A DNA stretch of 64,000 nt, taken from positions 124,001 to 188,000 of the forward strand of contig NZ_OZ242342.1 of assembly GCF_965208555.1 (NCBI RefSeq). The letters are read 5' to 3'. The DNA comes from Poriferisodalis sp965208555. GTDB taxonomy: Bacteria; Actinomycetota; Acidimicrobiia; Acidimicrobiales; Poriferisodalaceae. Made by a program: the position numbers and the translations under genes. Each line of letters starts with the position of its first letter. Position 1 is the stretch's first letter. The notes under the pieces are model-generated. The model ran no database searches. It was not told the DNA's origin and saw only the letters and a list, made by a program, of their open reading frames with translations. Of the stretch, positions 1 through 8,169 are shown piece after piece.

Positions 1-758
1 GCATCGGCCAACGCCGCCCCTGCTTCGGCGAACGCGCCGGGTTCGTCGCTGAGCTGGGCGCCCAACAATGCCGACTCGGCCGAAGGGACCCGATGTGCAG
101 ATCGGTCACCGCCGCACATCGCGATGCGGACACCGTCGATCACACCGCTCGGCGCCACGTCGAGCCGGAGCGCCAGGCCGACGACGGCCAGATCCATGGC
201 GCTGCGCCGTGCCACCTTCAGGTATCCCTCGGCACTGCGCTCGCCGAGCGGCTCCAGCTCGACCGCACGCAGCAACTCGGTGGGTCGCAGCGCCGTGGTG
301 CCCGGACCTTCGAGGAACTCGTCCAACCCGACGCGGCGCCGGCCGGATTTGGACACCAGCGTCAGCTGCGCGTCGGCGACAAGCAGGGCTGGCAGCGTGT
401 CGGCAGTCGTAGCGGCTGAGCAGATGTTGCCGCCCAAGGTCGCGACGGTCTGGGTCTGCCACGCGCCCACCGCAGCAGCCGCCTGGGACAGTGCCGGGTG
501 TCGCAGCGCGATCAGCGACGCAGTTGCGAGCCGTCGCATCGTGACCAGCGCGCCGATGCTCGTCACCCCGCCGACCTCGGAGATGCCTTGCATCCCCTCG
601 ATCCCCCCGATGTCGATCAGTGCCGCAGGGGCCTGCTCGCCGCGCAGGCATTGGGGCATGACGTCAGTTCCGCCAGCCAGGACGCGACCCTCAGTGCCCC
701 ATCGAGAGAGCTCGTCGACTGCCTCGGCGACGCTGCGGACCCTGCAGTACTGCACCAC
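1..758 (-). CDS. FAD-binding subunit of a molybdenum hydroxylase (xanthine/CO dehydrogenase family), partial
   Basis: Medium subunit of a CoxM/XdhB-type molybdopterin dehydrogenase; it binds FAD and passes electrons between the iron-sulfur subunit and acceptors. Read on the minus strand, the protein contains the FAD pyrophosphate motif AGGTDV (about residues 28-33) and the second motif ATLGGNIC (about 106-113), both typical of the family. The GTG at 758 is my start choice because it lies just after the toxin gene stop at 773; GTG 755 is equally possible. About 252 residues are visible, and the C-terminal end lies beyond the left edge. The partner large and small subunits are not in the window, so the substrate is unknown. 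Confidence 0.82.
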   Translation of the reverse strand, partial: MVQYCRVRSVAEAVDELSRWGTEGRVLAGGTDVMPQCLRGEQAPAALIDIGGIEGMQGISEVGGVTSIGALVTMRRLATASLIALRHPALSQAAAAVGAWQTQTVATLGGNICSAATTADTLPALLVADAQLTLVSKSGRRRVGLDEFLEGPGTTALRPTELLRAVELEPLGERSAEGYLKVARRSAMDLAVVGLALRLDVAPSGVIDGVRIAMCGGDRSAHRVPSAESALLGAQLSDEPGAFAEAGAALAD

Positions 759-772
759 CGCCAGCCTGCCTG

Positions 773-1093
773 CTAGCAGCCCAGCGCGTAGGCAACGGAT
801 TGGCAGACGGCGTTCATCGTCCCTCCGTCCAATTCACCGATACATTCGTCGAGAGTTGAGCGCCGCACAGTGTGCAGACCATCACAATTGACTGCCGACT
901 CGAGCGGCAAACCCACGTCGGGTTTGTCGATCAGAACCTCGGAGTGCAGCCCGCGAATGGCTGTGGTCACTTCTGCCACCGTCACCAATTGGCGGACATC
1001 TATGACTTCGGGCCGGGTCAGGACCAGCACTGGACGTCGCTTGCCGCCCGCGTGAGCCCACCAGATCTCGCCGCGGTTCACTCGTTGCCCCAC
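773..1093 (-). CDS. MazF/PemK-family toxin
   Basis: A 106-residue protein with the MazF fold signature: N-terminal RGEIWWA (residues 7-13), then KRRPVLVLT, and a C-terminal stretch beginning VNCDGLHTV. Family members are sequence-specific mRNA endoribonucleases that are neutralised by the partner antitoxin. Its start overlaps the end of the antitoxin gene by 16 bases, the usual toxin-antitoxin arrangement, and its stop lies 14 bases before the molybdenum-hydroxylase subunit start. Function is inferred from family and gene order. Confidence 0.85.
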   Translation of the reverse strand: MGQRVNRGEIWWAHAGGKRRPVLVLTRPEVIDVRQLVTVAEVTTAIRGLHSEVLIDKPDVGLPLESAVNCDGLHTVRRSTLDECIGELDGGTMNAVCQSVAYALGC

Positions 1094-1287
1094 GCTTCCG
1101 CATCGTCCCAGAAGTCGTCGGGGGTCTCAGGGGCTCGCAGGTATGCGGCACGATCCGCTTCGCCCATCGCTCGCCGCACTGCGTCAGCCACGCCGTCTCG
1201 CGCCGCAGCGGAGATATTCACGCTCAGACGGTGCGCCTGCGCCGCCAGTTCTTTGTCGAGCGTGAACGTCGTTCTCGTTGTTGACAT
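1078..1287 (-). CDS. Antitoxin of the MazEF-like pair
   Basis: A 69-residue protein. The N-terminal segment STTRTTFTLDKELAAQAH looks like a ribbon-helix-helix DNA-binding strand and helix, and the acidic, tryptophan-containing tail (DDFWDDAEAW) is the likely toxin-binding region. I chose ATG 1287 over GTG 1290 because a TATAAC -10 hexamer (1299-1294) ends seven bases upstream, which would put the transcription start at this ATG (leaderless). An imperfect palindrome overlaps the -10 and suggests autoregulation. Inferred role: DNA-binding antitoxin for the adjacent MazF-like toxin. Confidence 0.78.
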   Translation of the reverse strand: MSTTRTTFTLDKELAAQAHRLSVNISAAARDGVADAVRRAMGEADRAAYLRAPETPDDFWDDAEAWGNE

Positions 1288-1291
1288 CACT

Positions 1292-1305
1292 TAGTTATAT
1301 CACTA
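1292..1305 (-). promoter_or_regulatory. Toxin-antitoxin promoter and operator
   Basis: TAGTTATATCACTA is a 14-base palindrome with 12 symmetric positions in an unusually AT-rich island of this GC-rich region. It overlaps the -10-like hexamer TATAAC on the minus strand (1299-1294). A good -35 is not apparent. Placement directly in front of the antitoxin suggests binding by the antitoxin or the toxin-antitoxin complex; this is inference. Confidence 0.5.
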
Positions 1306-1358
1306 TTTGCTAGCACCATCATGCAGTAGCCGAAGCTCTCCATCGTGCCGGGCGTCGC

Positions 1359-2399
1359 TCACATAGCCCAGGGCGCGCTGAGGGCGGCGTGCTGGTCGAG
1401 CAGTGCCGGAATCTGGGAAAGCGGGCGGCGGCCGAATCCGCATTCGGTGGCGAGGCCGAACCGGGACACGTGCCGTGAGGCAGTGGCGATCCGGCGGCGA
1501 GTTCCCGCTTGCCCGCCCGTGACATGCACCAAGCCGAGGTACAGCTCGGTCTCGTCGGGCATCTCCACCGCTCCCAGCGCTTCGAAGTACGCGTCATCAT
1601 CACGCTGCTTCGGCACCGGCAGGTGAATCCAGTCGATACGGCGATGCACCTGCTCCAGCAACGTCTGGGCTGCCCACGCCAGGTGACCGGTGTCGCTGGG
1701 TTCGACGAAGTGCTGGTGGCCGGCATCGCCGTAACACAGGTGGTAGCCCATCTCGACCCCACCAGGCACGAGATTGCCGAGATACGCGAGGTGCGCTGCG
1801 ATGCCCTCGCGAGCGTCGACGCCGTCGATGCTGGTGTCCAGGTAGGTCCACAGGCCTTCAAGGATCCCGAACTCGATGCAGACCTCCCATTGGATGGCCA
1901 GGCGGTCGTTCGGGATGCCTTCGAGAATGCGCGCGAGCTGAGCTTCCATCGCTGCGGTCCACGCATCGAGCACGACCGGGCGAGACTGCGGCGCCACGTA
2001 GATGGTGACCACGCTGAGCGGAGACGGCAGTCCCACCATGAACCGCACGTGCTCCGGCAACCTGCCGGAGCGCTGGGCCGCAGCGAATCTCTGCCACGAG
2101 GCGAGCGCCGCATCGGCATATCCCAGATCGACCAGCTCGAGCGGCCCCGCACCGCCGACTATCTCGTGCTGAGGAACCTCGCGCCCCAGGTAGGCCGAGT
2201 TCACCGACCTGGTCTCAAGCTGCGGGCATTGGGACAGCTTGGGGAACTGCCAGGCGATCCAGGTGTCGCGCTCGCCGATCTCGCCGTCGGGCACGCGGCG
2301 CAAGTGGCCTGCCAGATGGTCCCCCACCAGCACGAAAAGCTCGTCCGGCTCGTTCACGGGAGCGCTTCCGACCAAGTGAGCGCCCTGTACGTGGGCCAT
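1359..2399 (-). CDS. Cobalamin-independent methionine synthase (MetE) C-terminal-domain-like zinc protein
   Basis: A 346-residue protein resembling stand-alone MetE C-terminal/UROD-fold proteins. The zinc-ligand pattern of MetE is visible: His220-x-Cys222 in GYHLCYGD and Cys320 in ATECGFGRRP, close to the C-terminus. Such proteins catalyse zinc-dependent methyl transfer to or from a thiol. No folate-binding N-terminal MetE domain is present, so it is not a complete methionine synthase. It starts 11 bases after the reductive dehalogenase stop and is probably the last gene of that run. Whether it acts on corrinoid, thiol or another methyl acceptor cannot be told from sequence. Confidence 0.62.
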   Translation of the reverse strand: MAHVQGAHLVGSAPVNEPDELFVLVGDHLAGHLRRVPDGEIGERDTWIAWQFPKLSQCPQLETRSVNSAYLGREVPQHEIVGGAGPLELVDLGYADAALASWQRFAAAQRSGRLPEHVRFMVGLPSPLSVVTIYVAPQSRPVVLDAWTAAMEAQLARILEGIPNDRLAIQWEVCIEFGILEGLWTYLDTSIDGVDAREGIAAHLAYLGNLVPGGVEMGYHLCYGDAGHQHFVEPSDTGHLAWAAQTLLEQVHRRIDWIHLPVPKQRDDDAYFEALGAVEMPDETELYLGLVHVTGGQAGTRRRIATASRHVSRFGLATECGFGRRPLSQIPALLDQHAALSAPWAM

Positions 2400-2410
2400 C
2401 GCCCGCCTCC

Positions 2411-4492
2411 CTACTGTCTGATGCGTTCGCGGGCCGCAGCGGGCCGTTCGGCCTCTTGGGAAGCCGCGACGCCGGCCTCGCGGTCAAGCGGGAAAAGCGC
2501 CATGCCGTCGGGCCCGGGCGGCGCCATCTCCGGCGGGAACATCGCGAATCCCGACTCGTCCCGCGGCTTGCGCTCGAGATTGAGCCCACGCGTGTTGGCG
2601 CCCTTCGGCGGCTCCACCGGCACGTCGTCGAGCACCTCGATGTCGACCCACCATTTCTTGGCAGGGTTGATCTCTCCCCGGCCGAGCTTGTCGTCGAGCC
2701 GGGCGATCCACGAACGGGCGAACGGCAGCTTCATCGCCGCCCACTGGAACGGCCGCTCGGCCAGCACGCCCTCGATGTTGTAGGGGCACGTCTTCATGCA
2801 GCGCCCACAGGCCGAGCCGCGCATGTTGGTGATGCGGTAGCGGGCGCAGCGGTCCACGTCGGGCTTCCACATCTCGTAGCCGTTGAACATCACCTTGTCG
2901 CCGAACCGGATGGCACCGACCGGGCACTCGCGGGCGCACTTGGTGCACTTGGTGCAGAAATCCTGCAAGCCGAAATCGATCGGGCGATCCGGTGTCAGCG
3001 GCATATCGGTGGTGATTGCGCCGGATTTGAATCGCGGTCCCACGAACGGGTTCAGCACCAGCTCGCCGATGCGCGACAGTTCGCCGATGCCTGCGGACAG
3101 CAGCAGCGGGATGTGGTTGATCTCGTCGTCGGCGGCGGTGTGGGCCTGCGCGGCGTACCCGAGCCGGCGGATCTGCGCAGCGATCGCGTTGGCGATGATC
3201 GACGCCCGCAGGTAGGCCCGCATCGATTGCGCTCCGCTGATCCAGTCGTCGCCCGAGGCACCTTCCATGGTCTCGAAGCCCTGGTCGAGCACGAACACGA
3301 TGGCGTAGCGGTGCAGATTCTCGATCGGCGATCCGTCGGGACGGTGCGAATACCAGGCGTATTCGGGCGCTTCGCACACGCCGGTCATGTCGGCACCGAT
3401 GAAGTGGCCCAGTGCCTTGACGGCATCGGCGTTCGCGTCGGCATCACCGGCCCCCACAGCGACCTCAGGGGCAGCGTCTCCTCGCTGCAGCGGCACCAAG
3501 CGCCGCAGCATCTCCTGCGAGGCGATGCCGTGCGGTGCCTTGCGGATGAACCGGGCCACCTCGGTGCGCGGCCGGGGACCGAGGTCGCCGGCGCCTGCGC
3601 GGATGAAGAAGTTGTGGCGGGCCGCGGGTCGCTTGACCTCGTCAGCGATGATGAGCGTGGTCGGCTCGTCGACCCGCTTGACCTTCTCCATCGGGAAGCG
3701 GCCGAGATGCCACGGGCGATGACGCCCGTCCAGGCGGTTCCACCCTGGCCGGGTGCCGCCCCAGCCCAGCCAGTGCTTGGCGGCGATGCGCAGGTGCTGC
3801 AGCGGAGTGCGCGGTGCGAGCGGGCCGTCTGGTGTCATCTCCAAGTTCGTCGTCACCACCGATACGGCACACCCCCGCTTCAGGAACGGGTGGCCCAGTC
3901 CGCGGCGCCCGGCCTCGAGCACACCGGCTTCGACAGCAACCCGGTAGCGGTCGAGATCGGAGGCTGCGGCGGTGTGGGCAGTGGCGTCATAGCCGAGCAT
4001 GCCGAGATATCTCGTGAGAACGGTGGCGATCTCGGTGGCGCGCAGGTCGGCGTTGTCCTGCTCGGACCCGCAGATCCAGTCGTATCCCGGTTCGCCCGGC
4101 CTGATGCGCCGCCCGATCCCCACGACGATGGCGATGGCGCTGCGGTGCCCCTCGATCACCTCGTCGCTCCAGCACTCCGGTGACGGCTCGCAGATGCCTG
4201 CGAGGTCGGCATCGAGGAAGAAGCAGTACCCGCGCATGTTGTCCACTGCGGCTTGGGTGCTGGGCATCGGCGCCGGCGCGGCCAGCACATCGGCCGTGCG
4301 GCATGCCGTGAAGACCTCCACGATGTCGCCGTAGGTGTGCGAGACGCTCCATTCGCCCGGCGCCGTGCCCGCTTCGGGCGGTTTCGGCAGCACGTTCCCG
4401 CTGTCGACGCTCCCCGGGGCGCGCCGCGGCAACAGTTCGGTGGGCAGTGGACCAGACGCCGCCAGGCGTCGGCGATGCGAGAACAGGCGCAT
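2411..4492 (-). CDS. Reductive dehalogenase, NpRdhA type (soluble, self-duplicated cobalamin domain)
   Basis: A 693-residue corrinoid iron-sulfur enzyme expected to remove halogen from an aromatic, probably phenolic, substrate. It has no Tat signal or membrane anchor, and no RdhB-type partner is nearby, as in non-respiratory enzymes. The layout is an N-terminal vestigial copy of the cobalamin module (about 90-230), the active module (about 360-510), then two 4Fe-4S motifs: Cys513/516/519/523, and Cys562/565/569 with probably Cys549. Tyr427, Lys489 and Arg553 fall within one residue of the NpRdhA catalytic Tyr426, Lys488 and Arg552 as I remember them. The N-terminal copy has Asp149 where the active copy has Tyr427. 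The start abuts the VOC gene stop (no gap). No fused ferredoxin reductase is present, so the electron donor is unknown. Confidence 0.88.
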   Translation of the reverse strand: MRLFSHRRRLAASGPLPTELLPRRAPGSVDSGNVLPKPPEAGTAPGEWSVSHTYGDIVEVFTACRTADVLAAPAPMPSTQAAVDNMRGYCFFLDADLAGICEPSPECWSDEVIEGHRSAIAIVVGIGRRIRPGEPGYDWICGSEQDNADLRATEIATVLTRYLGMLGYDATAHTAAASDLDRYRVAVEAGVLEAGRRGLGHPFLKRGCAVSVVTTNLEMTPDGPLAPRTPLQHLRIAAKHWLGWGGTRPGWNRLDGRHRPWHLGRFPMEKVKRVDEPTTLIIADEVKRPAARHNFFIRAGAGDLGPRPRTEVARFIRKAPHGIASQEMLRRLVPLQRGDAAPEVAVGAGDADANADAVKALGHFIGADMTGVCEAPEYAWYSHRPDGSPIENLHRYAIVFVLDQGFETMEGASGDDWISGAQSMRAYLRASIIANAIAAQIRRLGYAAQAHTAADDEINHIPLLLSAGIGELSRIGELVLNPFVGPRFKSGAITTDMPLTPDRPIDFGLQDFCTKCTKCARECPVGAIRFGDKVMFNGYEMWKPDVDRCARYRITNMRGSACGRCMKTCPYNIEGVLAERPFQWAAMKLPFARSWIARLDDKLGRGEINPAKKWWVDIEVLDDVPVEPPKGANTRGLNLERKPRDESGFAMFPPEMAPPGPDGMALFPLDREAGVAASQEAERPAAARERIRQ

Positions 4493-5176
4493 TCAGTCGG
4501 CGGCCACGGGGGGCGTGGTCTCGCTCATGCGATCCCACACCACCTGGTCAGGCAAGCTCATCACCATGTCGTAGTGGTCCTCGGGCATCAGCCGCGGCAT
4601 GCCGGTGTCCCCCGATGGCTGAGGCACTGGCTCGGCAGGACGGGCGAATTCAGCCGGTTGCTTCAGCGCCTCGAGTTCGGCGGCAGAGATGCCGCACAGA
4701 TCTTGGACCTCGGGATCCACCCACTGCTCTACCGGGATGGCCGAACCGCACGCCACCTCCAAGGCCAGCCCCTCGGGGCCGGCGAAGTAGATGGACTGGA
4801 TGAAGCCGTGGTCGATGGGACCGAACACCTGCACGCCCCGGTCGCGGATGCGGTCCCGCAGCGCCATCAGATCCTCGAACGTGTCCACGTTGAAGGCCAC
4901 GTGCTGCATGGTGCCGGCGGTCACCGGCTCCCCCGGGCCACCAGCGTGGGTGACTCCCAGCTCGATGTCCTTGGCGTTGTCCGGATGCTGCACGAATGCG
5001 ACGTAGCTGTCGGGCGCGAGTTCCACGAAGCCGTGGTAAGTGCCGTCCACGCCGTGCATCCAGTACAGGGCCTTCAGCGGCAGTCCGAGGACATCGCACC
5101 AGAACTCCAGCTGGCCCTTCATGTCGCGGGTGGACAGGGCCAAGTGGTTCACGCCATTGGGATGCAGTGCAGTCAT
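4493..5176 (-). CDS. VOC-superfamily (glyoxalase/extradiol dioxygenase) protein
   Basis: A 227-residue protein whose first 145 residues form a vicinal-oxygen-chelate domain. The expected metal ligands are visible: His11 (NHLALS), His92 (QHVAFNV) and Glu140 (ALEVAC). The roughly 80-residue C-terminal extension, rich in proline and acidic residues, is outside the fold. It directly precedes the reductive dehalogenase with zero intergenic bases. A ring-cleavage or aromatic-processing step before or after dehalogenation is plausible, but the substrate is not deducible. Confidence 0.75.
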   Translation of the reverse strand: MTALHPNGVNHLALSTRDMKGQLEFWCDVLGLPLKALYWMHGVDGTYHGFVELAPDSYVAFVQHPDNAKDIELGVTHAGGPGEPVTAGTMQHVAFNVDTFEDLMALRDRIRDRGVQVFGPIDHGFIQSIYFAGPEGLALEVACGSAIPVEQWVDPEVQDLCGISAAELEALKQPAEFARPAEPVPQPSGDTGMPRLMPEDHYDMVMSLPDQVVWDRMSETTPPVAAD

Positions 5177-5247
5177 TCGAGCCCCCCTGCTGCAGTCCTG
5201 TTGTGACTATATGTCTCGGGGGTTCGCGGCAGCCAGCCCGGGTGCGC

Positions 5248-5709
5248 TCAGGATGCCTCGGTCGCGAGCGCCGCCTTGCTGGCCTCGTACCCCTCCAGCA
5301 TCTCGATGAACCGGTTCGGGTTGTAGATGTCCTCCTCGTAGCTCCACAGGCCATCGCCCGCGTACTTGAGCAGCGAGAAGTTGTACTCCCGATGGTCCGA
5401 GCCGTCGCCAGGGTCGCCCATGCGATTCCAGATCTTGCACACCACCCAGCCTCGTTCCTCGTCGATGATGTGCCACTCGATGGGGAACTCGATCATCTCC
5501 GATCCCGGCCACTCGCTCATCTGGGACTGGATCCACTCGTAGATGGTCTCCCGCCCGATCATCGTGCCGAAGAAGTGCTCGACGTAGGTGGCGTCTTCGG
5601 TGAAACAGTCAGCCCAGTCGCGCCAGTCGCCGGTCTGTCCCGCCTTCTTGCTCGCCGCTTGGTAGGCGGCGAGCGCTTCTTCGATCTCGTCTCGGCTCCA
5701 TTGGCTCAT
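5248..5709 (-). CDS. SnoaL-like/NTF2-fold protein
   Basis: A 153-residue single-domain member of the NTF2-like superfamily. Typical features are the N-terminal helix followed by WRDWADCFTEDATYVEHFFG, where acidic and aromatic residues line the cone-shaped pocket, and the later strand ERGWVVCKIWNRM. These proteins act as isomerases, hydratases or ligand binders. It lies in the minus-strand run ending in the reductive dehalogenase, 71 bases upstream of the VOC gene. Specific reaction unknown. Confidence 0.7.
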   Translation of the reverse strand: MSQWSRDEIEEALAAYQAASKKAGQTGDWRDWADCFTEDATYVEHFFGTMIGRETIYEWIQSQMSEWPGSEMIEFPIEWHIIDEERGWVVCKIWNRMGDPGDGSDHREYNFSLLKYAGDGLWSYEEDIYNPNRFIEMLEGYEASKAALATEAS

Positions 5710-5764
5710 AGCTGGTCATCCTCGGTTCTTGTCTGGGGCGGCCGCAGCGTAAATGACGGCGCGT

Positions 5765-6775
5765 TCAGGACGCCGCCAATGGGGCCATCACATGCTCGGC
5801 GAAGAGATCGAACGAGCGGTCGACCTCGTAGGCGGACAGGTCGCCCCACGCGAAGACGCCCACGAAGTAGTCCGTACCGGCTTCGGTGGCGAACTGCTCG
5901 CAGTGCTCGCGCACTGTCTGCGGCGAACCGACCACGACGGCCTGGAAGTGCTTGGCCTTGTCGTAGTCGCCTCCGAGCGTCGGGTCATTCGGCGGCGTCA
6001 TCTCGTAGCGCCTGAACAACCGTGTCAGATGCTCGGAGAACGCAGCCCATGTGCGGCGCCCGATCTCGTCGGCCTCGGCGTCGGTGGGCGCAACCACCAG
6101 TCGCCGCAGGCCGCCGATCATCGGCGAGTGGTGCCGGCCGATGCCGTCCGCACCGAGGAGCTCGCGGTAGCGGGCGGTGCTCGCAGCCACGGCAGCGAGC
6201 GGCCCCGCAGCCATGGTGCGCACGCCCATCTCGGCGGCAGTCTCCAGCTGACCGGGCCGCCACAGCGGCGGATAGGGCTTCTGGTAGGGCTCGAATTCGA
6301 TCGGCACGTCGCGAAACTCGTAGAACTGCCCGTCGAAGCTGAAGTTCCCGCTGGTCTGCATAGCCGCCAGGATCAGTTCCAGCGACTCGTCGGTCTGCGC
6401 GATGGCGTCGTCGGGATCGAGGCCCCACAGCAGGTGCTCGGGCACGCTGATGCCCTTGCCGAAGCCGAACTCCAGCCGGCCCTCGGAGAGCTGATCCAGC
6501 ATGCACAGCTCCTCGGCCAGCCGGATCGGGTGATAGAAGGGCAGCAGGTGCACCAGCGAGCAGATGCGGATGCGGCTGGTGCGCTCGATGGCGGCCGCGA
6601 GGAACACGTTGATGCTGGGCGCGGCGTCGAGCGGGATCAGGTGGTGTTCGGACTTGTGCCAGCCCCACACGCCGGCCTCCTCGGCCCGAACCAGCAGGTC
6701 CAGCCGGTGCCGGTAGAGCTCATGCCACGGCACGTCGCCCGGCTGTTCGAGCTGGTCGAAGATGCCGAACCGCAT
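5765..6775 (-). CDS. LLM-class (luciferase-like) flavin/F420-dependent oxidoreductase
   Basis: A 336-residue TIM-barrel protein of the bacterial luciferase family: MRFGIFDQLE start, VWGWHKSEHHL after the first helices, and the EGRLEFGFGKG segment that contacts flavin phosphate in the family. It would use FMN or F420 to oxidise or reduce an unknown organic substrate. It sits between the FAD oxidoreductase and SnoaL-like genes of the dehalogenase run, with short gaps of about 55-70 bases, so it may be co-transcribed. The cofactor cannot be decided from sequence alone. Confidence 0.85.
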   Translation of the reverse strand: MRFGIFDQLEQPGDVPWHELYRHRLDLLVRAEEAGVWGWHKSEHHLIPLDAAPSINVFLAAAIERTSRIRICSLVHLLPFYHPIRLAEELCMLDQLSEGRLEFGFGKGISVPEHLLWGLDPDDAIAQTDESLELILAAMQTSGNFSFDGQFYEFRDVPIEFEPYQKPYPPLWRPGQLETAAEMGVRTMAAGPLAAVAASTARYRELLGADGIGRHHSPMIGGLRRLVVAPTDAEADEIGRRTWAAFSEHLTRLFRRYEMTPPNDPTLGGDYDKAKHFQAVVVGSPQTVREHCEQFATEAGTDYFVGVFAWGDLSAYEVDRSFDLFAEHVMAPLAAS

Positions 6776-6844
6776 GAGGGGCGAGCGTAGTTGTGGGACT
6801 GGGCGCGCAGCCGGGACGCCAGTTGGCCGCGCTCGGGCGGCTGT

Positions 6845-8053
6845 TCAGATGATGGCGCTCTCGACGAACGGCGTCCGATCGACGATGCGCTGGTAGCCGA
6901 GCGGGGTGAGGTCCAGCGTGCGGTACTCGCCGTAGGCGATCCATTCCGACACCGCCCGGCCGATGGCCGGCGACTGCTGCATGCCGTGGCCGGAGAACCC
7001 GTTGGCAAAGACGAAGTTCTCGACCTCGTGATGCGGCCCCACCACCACGTTGTGGTCGAGCGTGTTGTAGGCGTAGTGGCCGGCCCACTGGCGGGTGACC
7101 TTGAGGCGCTCGAAGGCAGGCACGCGATGGGCCAGCACCGGCCACACCTTGGCTTCGAAGATGTCGTGGTCCATGGCGAAGTCGTCGTAGTGGACGGCGG
7201 GGTCGACATCGGGGGTGCAGCCGCACATGTAGGCGTCACCGTCGGTGCGCATGTGGACACCGGATGGGTCGATGGTGAGCGGCAAGGCACGGTCGAGCGG
7301 CTCGGCGGCGTCGAAGACGAACGTGTAGCGCTTGCGCGGCTCTACGGGCAGGCTGGCGCCTGCCATCCGGGCCACTTCGACCGCACGCGGCCCCGCTGCG
7401 TTCACCAGCGTTCCGCACCGGACGGAGTCGCCTGACGCCAACACCGCAGCGCTGACGCGACCCGCTTCCATGACGAGGTCTACGACCTCACCGGTGATGT
7501 ACTCCACACCGTTCTGGCGAGCCTTGCGACGCCACCAGTCGAACATGGTGCCCGAGTCGAAGTAGCCCTCGTCGGTCAGGTTGTGGCTGCCGCAGATGAT
7601 GTCGTCGACGTTGTAGAAGGGGTAGTCGGCCTTGATCTCGGCCGGGCTCATGATGCGAGTGCCGGCGCCGAGCCCCGACTGGACGGCCTGGTTTCGGCGC
7701 AGCGTGTCCGCGAAGTCCTCATCGGCGGCGAGGTACATGTAGCCGAAGTGATGGGTGAAGATGTCGGGGATCTCGGGATCGCCGCCGAGGCGCTCCCGGA
7801 AGTTCCGCACGAAGTCTGCGCTGAAGCGGGAGATCTGCACGTTCAGCGGGTTCGAGAACTGTTGGCGCATACAACTGTTCGTATGTGTGGTCGAGGCTTG
7901 CGAGTACGTCGGATCCCGCTCCACCACCAGTACCGAGCCGTCGAAGCCATTGCAGGCAGACAGCGCCCAGGCGATCGACGACCCCATGACCGCCCCGCCC
8001 GCGATCACCACGTCGTAACTGTCCTGTCGTGGCGCATTGGGCGCAGCGGTCAT
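6845..8053 (-). CDS. FAD-dependent oxidoreductase, DadA/sarcosine oxidase-like
   Basis: A 402-residue DAO-type flavoprotein. The Rossmann FAD motif is seen as GGAVMGSS near residue 20, preceded by the hydrophobic strand YDVVIA, and the C-terminal FAD-contact region reads GFSGHGMQQSPAIG. Family members oxidise secondary or tertiary amines or amino acids, such as sarcosine or dimethylglycine. It is the first gene of the minus-strand run that includes the reductive dehalogenase, and it diverges from the SDR gene at 8170. The substrate is not predictable. Confidence 0.84.
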   Translation of the reverse strand: MTAAPNAPRQDSYDVVIAGGAVMGSSIAWALSACNGFDGSVLVVERDPTYSQASTTHTNSCMRQQFSNPLNVQISRFSADFVRNFRERLGGDPEIPDIFTHHFGYMYLAADEDFADTLRRNQAVQSGLGAGTRIMSPAEIKADYPFYNVDDIICGSHNLTDEGYFDSGTMFDWWRRKARQNGVEYITGEVVDLVMEAGRVSAAVLASGDSVRCGTLVNAAGPRAVEVARMAGASLPVEPRKRYTFVFDAAEPLDRALPLTIDPSGVHMRTDGDAYMCGCTPDVDPAVHYDDFAMDHDIFEAKVWPVLAHRVPAFERLKVTRQWAGHYAYNTLDHNVVVGPHHEVENFVFANGFSGHGMQQSPAIGRAVSEWIAYGEYRTLDLTPLGYQRIVDRTPFVESAII

Positions 8054-8169
8054 TGGTTACGGTCCTGTCGTGTGCTGGGACGGTTCGGCGCCGTCAGATC
8101 ATGGCAGCCCCGCTCGCCTGAGCAGCAACGGCGAGGCTGTCGCCAGCGCATCCGGAACAGGGAGGCGGC

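Noticed and set aside
2411..4492. Assignment as epoxyqueuosine reductase (QueG), a related corrinoid iron-sulfur protein
   Set aside because: Length of 693 residues, the internal duplication and the positions of Tyr427/Lys489/Arg553 fit NpRdhA; QueG is about 350-400 residues.
2411..8053. Search for an RdhB membrane anchor or Tat signal near the reductive dehalogenase
   Set aside because: No small hydrophobic protein is found on either side and the N-terminus lacks an RR motif with a hydrophobic stretch, so a respiratory role is not supported.
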